From Gigaspora rosea (Eukaryota; Glomeromycota; Glomeromycetes; Diversisporales; Gigasporaceae), in NCBI GenBank assembly GCA_003550325.1, contig QKWP01000501.1:204610-268609 (forward strand): DNA of 64,000 bases, in the 5' to 3' direction. Made by a program: the position numbers and the translations under genes. Shown piece by piece: positions 54,362 through 64,000 of this stretch (position 1 is the stretch's first letter; each line of letters opens with the position of its first letter). Below the pieces are notes generated by a model. It was not told the origin of the DNA and searched no databases. It saw only the letters and a program-made list of their open reading frames with translations.

Positions 54362-55692
54362 CTATATATTAGTCAACTGATTTGTCATACTATTTTGAAT
54401 GAGTTTTTGTTATATATAAATTTATAAAAAAAACATAATCTATAATATTTCTTCCTCTATATATTAATAAATTAAATTTTCTAGGAATATAGAACAAAAG
54501 AAGAAGAAAAACTAAGTTTAAAAATTAGATTAAAATTTCACTAGTTTTGCAAAAACAAAAATTTTTAACTTTGTCAAAAACAAATATTTAGCAATTTTTA
54601 TATAATAAATATGTATAAAATCATGCCCTAAACTAGTGATTTAAGCTGGCTAATGCAGCCGCAGCTAAGCCAGCTTAGCTAGCTAAGCCAGCTGATGTAA
54701 TGTGATCAGCTAGCTAATGCAGCTAAAAGCTAACTATTATAAAAATCTGATAAATTCCAAAAAGGAAAATAAGGAACATAAAGTACGGGCCAAATATCCT
54801 AAAATATTCTAAATACAGGCCAATAGTTAGCCATTAGCCAGCCACTTAGCTGATGATTTAGTTAGCTGGCTAAGCCAGCTGACTAAAACCATGTGGCTTA
54901 AATCACTACTCTAAACAACTTTACTTAGATAACAGAAGTAGATTATCTTGTAAAAAAAATGTGTTATCTATGTACTAAAATTAAAATTTTTGGAGTTTCA
55001 ATATAAATTTTTTTTGATTAAATAACCTACTTTGGGCCTTTAGACAAAGTTATTTAGCACATAACTCTACTTAGAACAAAGTTATAATGTGCTTTTTTTA
55101 GACCTTTTACTAAGTTAAAAATAGAGTTAAAGTTAGAAAATTAATTTTTTTTCTAAAAAATTTTTTAAAAAAAACTTTTTTTTTTAATTTTAATCTTATT
55201 TTTATTTAGTAAAAAGTTCAAGAAAGCACATCGCAACTTATTCTAAATAAAATCATATATTAAACAACTTGGCTTAAGGAACCAAAATAGGTTACTTAAT
55301 TAAAAAAAGTTTATATTGAACCCCCAAAAATTTTAACTTTAGTATATAGATAACACTTTTTTTACAATATAATCTACTTTTGTTACCTAAGTAAAGTTTT
55401 CAGAGCATGGTATTATATATACTTATTATCTTAAAATTGCTAAATATTTGTTTTTAGCAAAGTTACATTTTTGTTTTATGCAAATCTAGCAAAATTTTAA
55501 TCTGATTTTTAAGCTCAATTTTTTCTTCTTTCTTTATTCTATATTCCTAAAAAATTTAATTTTAAGTTAATATATAGAGAAAAAAACACTATAGGTTCAA
55601 AGTTTATAGTAACTTTATATATTTTTTTATAAATTTATATATAATAAAAATCTCATCCAAAATAGTATAACAAATCGGTTGACTGATATGTA
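54362..55692. repeat. Large palindrome, arms of about 600 bases
   Basis: AGTCAACTGATTTGTCATAC at the left is inverted at 55660-55690 (GTATAACAAATCGGTTGACT). Arm words pair throughout (for example CAAAGTTATTTAGCACATAA and the inverse near 55250), meeting at an A/T-rich centre near 55175. The hAT miniature 54634-54908 lies in the left arm only. A partial extra copy of the right end follows at 55692-55800. Confidence 0.75.
54634..54908. mobile_element. hAT miniature element with GCTAGCTAA body
   Basis: Left TAGTGATTTAAGCTGGC, right GTGGCTTAAATCACTA. Flanks CCCTAAAC and CTCTAAAC match in 7 of 8. Confidence 0.8.
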
Positions 55693-55799
55693 GAGAAAGA
55701 AATATTATAGGTTAAAATTTTATAGTAATTTTATATATTTTTTTTATAAATTTATATATAACAAAAAACTGTTGTAACATATTGGTTGACTGATATTAA

Positions 55800-56040
55800 C
55801 TAGTTCTGAAAATCAAATAAGTTGAAGACCTTAAGACCAGTAAGATAAAACTAGTATCAAGAAGAGTAAAAACTGGATCATAAGAAGAAAATAGTAGAAT
55901 AGGGGACATCCAGAAATAATGTTATACAAGAGAGGGGTCAGATGAAAAATAATGTTTTCCTCTTAAGTAGGGGAGTCAAAAAAAATATAACGTAATTTTT
56001 TTAAAAAAAATTGTCTAAAAACTGAACTAGTAGTCCAGAT
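55800..56040. other. Short intergenic stretch
   Basis: Nothing recognised. Confidence 0.3.
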
Positions 56041-56044
56041 TTAA

Positions 56045-56290
56045 TGATTTTAGTACCATTCGATTCATTTTAGTGAGAGGAGTCGAATGGTACCAATTTC
56101 ATTTCATTTGGATCACTGGATCAAAAGTTATTGGCCAAATATCATTGGTCATATCTTTTCTTATAAAATTACTATATAACTAATAGCTTTTTGTAAATAT
56201 CTTTCTTTTGATCCAGTGATCCAAATAGTATAATTTTGGTATTATTGAATTAGTCTCACTAAGACAAATTGAATAGTATCTAAAATATTC
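56045..56290. repeat. Foldback element
   Basis: CATTTGGATCACTGGATCAAAAG is inverted as CTTTTGATCCAGTGATCCAAAT, with outer arms AGTACCATTCGATTCATTTT and diverged AATTGAATAGTATCT. The GGATCACTGGATCAAA word recalls the arm of 38958-39365. Confidence 0.6.
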
Positions 56291-56568
56291 AAATCGGATT
56301 ACTGTATTACAAGCTATTCAAATTTTTGTAAAATTTTATATATAAACATATGGATTTTGAAAATTTTTTTTATATAGTCAAGGGGGTCAAGCGCTACTAT
56401 GCGGGGAACATAATGTTATTTATAGATGCCCCCATAGCTAGTATTATACAAAGAGCAAATCCAGAATTATAAATGCTTCTAGCAGAACACTAGTTATCTA
56501 TATGAAAAATATTGGTAAAAATACTATATATTGCTAAAAAAAGCTACCTTTTTTGAATGATTTTGGAC

Positions 56569-57316
56569 TAGTGATACAGGCTAACCTTAGCCCATCAGCC
56601 GGGCAGGCGGGCAGGTCAGCCCTTGACCCGCATTCCTGCAGGTCAGCCCGGCTGGTATAGTTAGTTAAATTTTTTTCGTCTGATAGATTTCATTGCATAA
56701 CTTATAATTATTAGTTAAATCACGCGTAGAACTTTCTCGAGTTAGTGCTTGCAGTCGATAACTATCTATCCAACTAAAATTGAATAGTCGACTTTTCTAG
56801 TCGATATTTATAAATTCAACTAGTCAATTAGGAGTTCTGACTGTTCGTTATTAAAGCACTGATTATCGATTATAAGTAAGTAAACCACTGTCATACCTAT
56901 CACTTTTATTTTCAACTATGAGAAAATAACCTAGTAGATCACTGGCCATAAGAAGACCCATCGGGCCCTCTTATAACCGCTTCCTATTCGCATATAGTAG
57001 ATCCACTATATATGCATCACATGCACTCTTCCTACTATTTGTAATCTATGTAACATTATATGTACGTGTGCTTATGTTTATATCGACTAATTAAATGCAT
57101 CTCTGTGTAATTTTTTAGCAACTGAAATCTTGCACAAGCATCGTGATGTAATTCAAACTATTTTCATAATGAGAATATCCAATTATAAAACTACTTTGCA
57201 CTTTGCATTTTTGTTTGGCTGAAAGTTTTTTAACAATATGATCAGCCCGGTCGACCGGGCTGATTAATTTCTGCAGCCGGGTCAGCCCGAGAATTTGGCA
57301 TCGGCCCGTATCACTA
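56569..57316. mobile_element. hAT miniature element TAGTGATACAGGC with GGTCAGCCCG body
   Basis: Left TAGTGATACAGGC, right GCCCGTATCACTA. Perfect 8-bp duplication TTTTGGAC at 56561-56568 and 57317-57324. Subterminal zones are GC-rich CAGCCCGGC words; the centre (56660-57200) is ordinary AT-rich DNA. An 87-codon frame near the right end is not taken as a gene. Confidence 0.85.
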
Positions 57317-57477
57317 TTTTGGACACAAAATCTAGGGTAGCTTATTTTCAGATATAATTGATTTTTGCTCAATCGCAAAAGTTATTATATAGTAAAGTTT
57401 AAATTTTACTATGTATATTGGCTATTGTTATTTAAGTAAACTTGTTTGAAAAATTAAAATACATATGCAGTCAACTT

Positions 57478-57642
57478 CTGCAATAGTCATATACTGTATT
57501 TGTCATAATCTCACTATAGGCAACTTGATTTTATTTATCTAATTATACAAACTATATAAATTTTTTCTCGCTTTAGTTACAATTTCACAAATAGGTACAT
57601 AAAATGCTGATTTTGGCATATGACTATTGTAGGAGTTGACTG
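57478..57642. mobile_element. TA-target miniature element CAGTCAAC
   Basis: CAGTCAACTTCTGCAATAG at the left and inverse CTATTGTAGGAGTTGACTG at the right. TA follows the right end; the left has TG. Probably the same family as 58676-58861. Confidence 0.6.
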
Positions 57643-57644
57643 TA

Positions 57645-58278
57645 TGCTAAAATTTTCATCAAGTTTAAAGCAATTTTTATTATCAAACTTTTAATTTTTA
57701 TATTCAATAAATATATTTTAATATAAAATTTAATTTTTTTATTGAACATAAAAATTAAAAGACAAATAATAAAAAGTTCTTAGATTTTGATAAAAATTTC
57801 AAAGTAAATATATTTTGATCTTTTGAACAAGTTTACTAAGCAACTTTAATTAATTTATATAGTAAACCTTGTACTTTACTATGTAGAACTATTATCAATC
57901 ATGGAAGTAGCTTATTTTCAGATCAAAGCCATTTTTATGTTTTTGGATTTAAACAGGTAGCTTATTTTGGAGGTAGCTTATTTTTGGCAATATACAGTAT
58001 GGGTAATATGAGGAATATATTACAAGTATAATAAGTTGTATTATAAATCCTAAAATACTGTAGTTAAATGGGATAGCTAAATTAGATAGAGTTTTACTTG
58101 AGTATAAATTAGTTTTAGAGTTTACTAAATAATGTTAGAGTTTGTATTTGAAATTGCAATATGTAATAAACTATATAAATTATAATAAAATTCTGTGAAC
58201 AAAAATTTCACTCTTTAAAAAAAATAATAAAATAAAATAAATAAAAATATCCATAAAAAATAAAAATAAAAAATAGTA
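57645..58278. other. AT-rich intergenic
   Basis: GGTAGCTTATTTT words near 57355 and 57905-57980 surround the CAGTCAAC element, suggesting an older repeat around it. No gene. Confidence 0.35.
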
Positions 58279-58623
58279 CAGTGCAGGACACCATAAACCA
58301 ACACCTTTTTATATGTATTTTACAAAAATTGATATAACTTAAAAATAAAAAATTTTTTTCAAAAAATTTTTTAACCAAATTGTAGCTTTAAAGCTAAGCT
58401 ACAATTTGGATAAAAAAAATTTTAATTTAATTTAAATTTAAAAGGTTATATCAATTTAAAGTTTACTATGAAATTGAAAATTTGGCGTTTAATATATAAA
58501 AAAAAGAAACTCATATGTAATTTTTGACCAATCACAATTGATTACATTATTCTAGCCAATCAGAATTGAGTATTTATTTCAAAATTTGGCATGGGGGGTG
58601 TTGGTTTATACTGTCCCGCACTG
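58279..58623. mobile_element. TA-target miniature element CAGTGC
   Basis: CAGTGCAGGACACCATAAACC at the left, inverse GGTTTATACTGTCCCGCACTG at the right. TA at 58277-58278 and 58624-58625. An inner inverted pair around GCTTTAAAGC fills the centre. Confidence 0.7.
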
Positions 58624-58675
58624 TACCAAAAAATATTTTATAACTCTATAAAAAAATATAACAAAAATATTTATA

Positions 58676-58861
58676 CAGTCAACCCCTATACAATCACCTC
58701 TTCTACAATCACATCATAATACTATATCACATTTTTTATTAAAAAGAATTTACTGTTAAATATATAAAAAATACCTCTATAAAAGCACAACCTCTTTATA
58801 AGCACTTTTTTGAAAAAAGTATATATGTGACCAAATTGGTGATTGTAAGAAGGGTTGACTG
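58676..58861. mobile_element. TA-target miniature element CAGTCAACCCC
   Basis: CAGTCAACCCCTATACAATC at the left and inverse GATTGTAAGAAGGGTTGACTG at the right, with TA before the left end. Confidence 0.65.
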
Positions 58862-60196
58862 TGGTGATTTTGTAAAAATAGAATCTCTGTAAAAACATAT
58901 AATATGAAAATTTTTTACAAAAATTTTACATAAACAAAACCTCTATAAAAAAAAAAATAAAATAGTAAAAAAAGTTTTTTGTAAAGTTTTGCTTAAGTAG
59001 GACCAATGTGCAAATTCAATATTACCATTCTTCAAGAACATTGATTAAATTTTAAAAACATAATTTATTAAACCATGTTCTCTAATTGGGAATCTTATCA
59101 CCCTTTTCAAATCAGTGTGCCATCAAATTTTTTGCATCACACAGAGTTTTGTATACCAGATTTGCAATCAAAATTATTACTTAAGATTAGATTTATATGT
59201 TTAATGGAATAAATATTTTTAGTTCATGAAAATAAACACGCCACGTATAATCTGGAAATCGGAAATTTAGAATTTAATACGTATCAAATTACAAGCCTGT
59301 GATTGGCTAAAAACGACATCATCTAATTTTATACCCAGGATTATCAAATTTCTAATGGTTTCTCAATATCAGCACGGTCAGTTTCGATTTTTGAGGATTA
59401 TTTTCGAAAGCTCAAGCAAAATTTTATAACTTATAATTGAATGCAGACAGTTTTATAGCAATAAAAGCAGTTTTGCGAATTATTATTTCTTTATGATTAT
59501 TAAAAAAACTCCAAAATTTCCTATTTTATTTTGCCAAATCTACAGCCAATTTTCGTGTGCTAGATACAGTATTAAAAAAGTGAAATAAAGAGAAATCAGG
59601 GAATTTTTATTTGTAAGCAAAATAATTAAAGATGATCGGCGGTCGCACTAATTTGAAATGACCAACGTGGATTATTTATTTCAAAGAAAAAATTTTAAAG
59701 CATTATAACATTCTTTGAATTTATTATTTCATTCAACAAATCTTTTGACCCAAACCTTCATAACTACTAGAGTAAAAAGTGTTAGTTCAAGCATTTTCAT
59801 ATTTTTTAATAGATCGTCATCGACGTTAACGTACTATTTTTGGTTTTGTTTTTTTTTTTATTACAAAACTTTACGTAATATTATTTGTAACATGGTTAAA
59901 AACTTCGTATAAAGTTACAATAATAATAAAAATATATAAAATTAAAAAAATATATAGTAATTAGATTAAATATAGAGATAATTGATTAAAAATTAAATAT
60001 TACTATATTATATTGATTGTAGATAAAATTGCTATAATTCAGTCTTATATAATAAGAGCTAGTATAATATCTAAAACACATCAAATTGTTAAAAACAAAG
60101 CCAGGTTAAAGTTCTTCAAAGGATTTTTTATTAAACCGACTGCTATATATCTAATCAATTAAAACTGGCTGACAGTACCGCCAAAATGTACAATTT
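58862..60196. other. Intergenic with one dispersed repeat
   Basis: 59240-59335 (GGAAATTTAGAATTTAATA, CCTGTGATTGGCTAAAAACG) is a copy of 63895-63980. The 65-codon frame at 59715 is Phe/Ser-rich and probably not a gene. Confidence 0.4.
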
Positions 60197-60664
60197 CTAG
60201 CCATTCTTGCATAAAGTGTTACAAGGAAATATTGTACTCGTAACAGGAAAAGAAGTTTTGTTGCTAGCACTATCATGATACATAATTTCAAACGTTGCAC
60301 CAACTACAAAATTATATCCGATTTTTCCCTGCACATCTATGGCGCTAAAAGGCTCAGTGTTGGGAGGTTTTATCTTTATATCTAGGTTACCGAAATTATA
60401 GATGGCATATATGGAATCTCCATTCCTCAATATGAATACATATTTATCAGGATCAGGATCTTGGAACTTATACTTCAGTTGTCCCCCAAATGTAACTGCA
60501 TCTTCACCAATTTGTTTAATGACGAAAATAGGAGCGCCGACTTCAGTAAAATTGGCATAGACCATTTGACCAATAGCGGATTCGTGAGAATTTATAGGAT
60601 TTATAAGACAAAATATAAGAATTAAAATAATTAAATATATGAGATTTGTTCTTTTGATCGACAT
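60197..60664 (-). CDS. Small secreted protein (candidate effector)
   Basis: A single intact frame of 155 codons from the ATG at 60664 (MSIKRTNLIYLIILILIFCL...). Residues 1-27 form a strong signal peptide with likely cleavage after INS. The mature part is about 128 residues with no membrane helix, beta-rich by eye (TFGGQLKYKFQDPDPDKYVF, GYNFVVGATFEIMYHD). There is one N-glycosylation site early (NFT) and another, NKT, near the end, and a Cys pair close to the C-terminus (FPCNTLCKNG). No known domain recognised. Small secreted proteins of this kind are numerous in arbuscular mycorrhizal fungi and some act in the plant, but function here is not shown. A clear TATA box lies upstream. Confidence 0.78.
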   Translation of the reverse strand: MSIKRTNLIYLIILILIFCLINPINSHESAIGQMVYANFTEVGAPIFVIKQIGEDAVTFGGQLKYKFQDPDPDKYVFILRNGDSIYAIYNFGNLDIKIKPPNTEPFSAIDVQGKIGYNFVVGATFEIMYHDSASNKTSFPVTSTIFPCNTLCKNG

Positions 60665-60769
60665 GTTCAATGTCCTTTAATTAGTTTAAAAATGGATTGT
60701 TTATCGAGAAAACAGATCCAGGAGAAATGGATTTTTTTGTCAAGAAAAAGGGTTCAAAAGAAATCGACC

Positions 60770-60778
60770 CTTATATAC
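60770..60778 (-). promoter_or_regulatory. TATA box of the secreted-protein gene
   Basis: Minus-strand CAGTATATAAGGG, about 105 bases before the ATG at 60664. Confidence 0.5.
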
Positions 60779-60784
60779 TGTATT

Positions 60785-61181
60785 TGCGCGTAATCACATG
60801 CAGAGGTTTAATTTTGAATTTTGGTTTTATTTCGGGCCATGATTCAAATTAACACCCGGTTAATGATATGGGCCGATGGAAAATCATGAGTCGGGTTGAT
60901 CCTAAAAAAAACTCAGCCCGATCGACCGGCAGAACTTCTTTGTTAGAACAATTTTTTGATCAGAATTAGTCCCCATATATATATCAAATAAAAGACATCA
61001 GGTCATTCCTTGCCAAAATTCTAATGATATAGTTTTTATTCGTTTCCTCTTTGAGAAATTATAGCACTTTAGTATTTTTATGTTGATTAATTGTCTATGC
61101 AGCCGAGCATACTAGAACATTTCCGTTCCTTATATTCATTGTTTGCCAATTTATCATCTAAATTAGCCAACTAATGAATAT
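60785..61181. other. Upstream region of the secreted-protein gene
   Basis: Includes CGGGTTGATCC and CCGATCGACCGG words near 60890-60930, like the body of 56569-57316, so probably an element remnant. Confidence 0.35.
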
Positions 61182-61543
61182 TAGGGCTGTTAATCGGTCC
61201 GTCCTGGTTAAAAGACTGCCCAGTCCTTTAATAAACCGGACCGGACTGCGGTCCAGGACCGAATAGGACCGAATAGAGCTAGACCGGACGGACCGATGAT
61301 CAATATAATACTTTTTTGCTATAATGATGAAATTAAGTTTAATCAGTATAAAGAATTTCAATGCTTTTACAATAAGCTTTTCAAATTTATAATATTTGCT
61401 TATATGATATAAGAGAGCAATAATTAATACGTTTGATAATTTTAGTCATACATAAATTATGGATTAGAAAATACAGTAATATAGTATAGAAATAATTTAT
61501 ACATCGCACGTGCGATGTTGTCGCACCTGCCGCAGATCATAAA

Positions 61544-61783
61544 ATCAGGTGTAACGTAAAATCAAAACAATTAAAATAACCCGTTTTTTCATTGGATAGG
61601 GTTAGGGTGAGGTATAGATTGTGTGTATGGGCGAGAGGGTGTTTTTGTAGTAAAATTTTGCAAGGAATTTTTTTTGTTAGACTCCTAAGAGTAGTTTCAT
61701 ATACTCAATTTTAAGTTATAGGCGATTTTTGACAAAACGAACGTTTGTTTTGAATTTTTTGATCGTGTAACGTTACACCTGAT
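61544..61783. mobile_element. TTAGGG-bearing miniature element ATCAGGTGTAACG
   Basis: ATCAGGTGTAACGTA at the left, inverse CGTTACACCTGAT at the right. Contains ATAGGGTTAGGGTGAGG. Diverged relatives at 1865-2065 and 5690-5852. Confidence 0.6.
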
Positions 61784-62326
61784 CTTGAAATTTGATTGGG
61801 AGAGCGACATATAAGGCGCATCGCACGGGGCAATGAATAAATTTACTCTATAGTATATTAATATAGCAAAATAACATTTAATTAACTTCGTAAATATGAA
61901 CATTATAGTTAAAATCAGTTAAAAAGATATTTTGTCACTTTTAACCACTTAACATTCGATAATTTGATTGAATAATATAATCATAATTGGGCACGCCAAA
62001 TTTTCAAATCTTGTACGATTCAAGACAAGAATTGTCTTAATATATGAAAACATTAAAGTAAATAAAAAAATATATTTATTAATATAATATTGTTAGCATT
62101 TACATTTCTGTCAAATACTTAAAACTTATAAACCTATAAAAAAAATATAAAAAAATAAAGTATACTACTAGTATCGGGTTATTTCCAAGTTAAAATTTAA
62201 AAAAATTTTAATCGGTAAAATGTTATAGTATAAAAGTTTTATACGTATTTTATAAGCATCATAAAATTATTTACGTATATAAAAAACCCCCTGCTAGCAG
62301 GAAAAAAAAATTTGGTAAAATTTAAT

Positions 62327-62554
62327 TTAGAATGGTAAGTCTTCAGTAAACCAAGATTTTAAACACAAAACAACCCGAACTGTTTCATTATCAAGAGAAT
62401 TTCGTGATTTAGTAACTGTTAATACATATAAACTAAATAGTTGTTCACATGGAACACTAGTAGACATAATAGCTAGATAATCTTGTATTTGCACATAGGC
62501 GTTGTTTGGAACACAAGTTTGAGGCAAGCTAATAGTTAATTTAGTCGAATGCAA
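62327..62554 (-). pseudogene. hAT transposase C-terminal fragment
   Basis: Reads QIQDYLAIMSTSVPCEQLFS, then TVTKSRNSLDNETVRVVLCL and KSWF, the hAT dimerisation domain (family pattern YLAI..TSVPSERLFS...T..RN.L....V..L..LK.W). No catalytic part is present, so it is a relic rather than a gene. It belongs to a different hAT branch from the 11477/21756 pair. Confidence 0.85.
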
Positions 62555-62951
62555 ATTGTAATTTTTATCATTAAAAATCCTCAGCTAAATTAATCATTAG
62601 CTTGTTTCAAACTCGTGTTCCAAAATAATGCCCATAGGCACAAATACTGATCACGCCATTGCTGTCATTAATAAATTTCTCTATTTTATCAACGTTAACA
62701 ACAGCCCGTTCTCATTATACATTAAGCCTTGTTTAACAAACTAAGGGGTTTGTAATTGCATTTTACCAAAAACAGCATTTTATAGTTGTTTCAAAATGCG
62801 TATTATGATAATATTTAGTTTATTTGATATTTACTATTAGGACCGACGGTCCTTTCGATCCGTCCTAAAAAGGACCGGACCGACCCGATCCCTGGACGGA
62901 CCGAAGGACCGTTGGTCCGGTCCGGACCGATTAACAGCCCTAATGAATATC

Positions 62952-63040
62952 AATATACCAGGTTTAAAGGCAAGTTAAATGGTGTCAATTTTGCATCTGA
63001 TCGATGATATATTCACGTGACTTCACTTGTGCTTACCAGA
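62952..63040. other. Short spacer
   Basis: Nothing recognised. Confidence 0.3.
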
Positions 63041-63310
63041 CGTCTAAAGCGGAGTAGATTCTTATAATATATATTTTATCGAATAAACTTTAGGGTTAGG
63101 GTCATCATAGATTAAGGTTATGTAGGTTTTAGGTAATTATATAAGCAAAACTGCCTTCCCGTATTTTTAATTAATCCACCAAGGTAGGTTTAGACTGCCG
63201 TTTCTTGTATTTTTCAGTTCTTTTTCCTTCTTGTTTTGCTTCGCCGAAGATCATCAAATTTCTATAATTTGATTGGTCAAGTGTCACGTGATTCTGCTCC
63301 GCTTTAGACG
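63041..63310. mobile_element. TTAGGG-bearing miniature element CGTCTAAAGCGGAG
   Basis: CGTCTAAAGCGGAG at the left, inverse CTCCGCTTTAGACG at the right. Contains TTTAGGGTTAGGGTCATC and a body like 35296-35631 (TTTTTAATTAATCCACCAAG). No clear target duplication. Confidence 0.6.
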
Positions 63311-63610
63311 ATCCCGGATCGGTCCCCGTAAAGACCGGGACCGGATCGTAACCGGACCGAGGACCGAATGATTCTCGGTCTCAGCCCATAACGGTCCGGT
63401 CCTGGTTTAAACAATGGTCCTAGCTGATAAGAAAAATGATGAATTAATAAAAAGAAAATAAAAAAATAATTTTTTTTTCATTAATAAAAATATAGAGATG
63501 TAAACTTAAAAAAGCAAAAATGGGTATTGAAAAATTCTTATCGTAAGACCGATTTTAGGACCGAAGGACGGACCTACCGGGCCGATGGACCAGGATCGAC
63601 CGGGGCTGGA
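63311..63610. repeat. GGACCGGA-repeat sequence, element remnant
   Basis: GGACCGGATCG words at 63340-63410 and inverse words at 63550-63610, ending GACTGATCCATCACTA, which looks like a right end of the TAGTGATGG type. No left end was found; the element 63041-63310 may have replaced it. Confidence 0.45.
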
Positions 63611-64000
63611 CTGATCCATCACTACAATCATGCAAAGAAAAAACTATCAATCATATATGCGGCTTTGTTAAGTATACTATAAATAGACATTACTTTATAA
63701 TAATTTAATACAGTATGATAATATAATGTTAAATATTTCTCCCTAATCAGTAATTTAAATTTATTAAATACCATAGGTATTATGTAACAACCTTGTTTTT
63801 TTTTCCTAGGTTATTTTCATCGGCCTATATGAAAATCACATGATTTTCATATTGTTCAAATCAGTGCGATTTTAAATTCTCATGCCGGAAATGGACCTTT
63901 GGAAATCGGGAAATTTAGAATTTAATAAATTTAATATCAAATTATAAGCCTGTGATTGGCTAAAAATGACATCATTTACAGCTGTTTTCAAAAAGGTGTG
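63611..64000. other. Window end
   Basis: 63895-63980 repeats 59240-59335. TACAGCTGTTTTCAAAAA at 63979 is the left end of a TA-target element like 51972-52113 that continues beyond the window. Confidence 0.45.

Larger units (their letters stand above)
61182..62943. mobile_element. 1.8-kb hAT element with transposase relic
   Basis: Left TAGGGCTGTTAATCGGTCCG, exact inverse CGGACCGATTAACAGCCCTA at the right. Perfect 8-bp duplication ATGAATAT at 61174-61181 and 62944-62951. Subterminal zones are GC-rich GGACCGGA words. The remains of a hAT transposase lie at 62327-62554, so this is a deletion derivative of an autonomous hAT. The miniature 61544-61783 is nested in it. Confidence 0.92.

Overview
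Fungal nuclear DNA, very AT-rich, and almost certainly from an arbuscular mycorrhizal fungus (Glomeromycotina; Rhizophagus is the best fit). The reasons are long Sel1-repeat genes, a Sel1-plus-protein-kinase gene whose kinase has the HRDLHSGN and DLG motifs typical of the expanded glomeromycotan kinases, a short secreted protein, small GT-AG introns, and a genome packed with hAT, MULE and TA-target miniature elements. The species call is inference; I saw no rRNA, no convincing tRNA and no CRISPR array.

Host genes are few. They are a small acidic protein (about 2829-3165, minus), a multi-pass membrane protein with a signal peptide (6428-7426, minus) with a possible short gene diverging from it (7795-7953, plus), a broken Sel1-kinase gene (40828-42835, minus), a possible 80-residue protein (43041-43283, minus), a possible first exon (48189-48315, plus), a broken gene of about 16 Sel1 repeats (48557-50560, minus) and a secreted 155-residue protein (60197-60664, minus).

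Nearly everything else is mobile DNA. Two almost identical 4.0-kb hAT transposons (11477-15495 minus, 21756-25775 plus), each with an apparently intact three-exon, 651-residue transposase, face each other across 6.26 kb. Their 8-bp flanks are exchanged in exactly the way expected if recombination between the two copies inverted the 6.26-kb spacer; two unoccupied related sites elsewhere in the window support this. From 30444 to 37513 three hAT-type elements sit one inside another, each with its own target duplication, and the innermost carries a broken MULE gene whose 5' part is a tandem array of a phase-0 exon. More than a dozen miniature elements start TAGTGAT or a close variant and have target duplications of about 8 bp, but their interiors differ completely; many interiors are a short motif repeated many times. 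A second class has CAGT ends and TA target sites. A solo LTR, tRNA-like repeats, foldbacks and minisatellites fill in the rest.

Positions were read by eye. Terminal repeats and target duplications were compared base by base; protein family calls rest on motifs recognised in translation.
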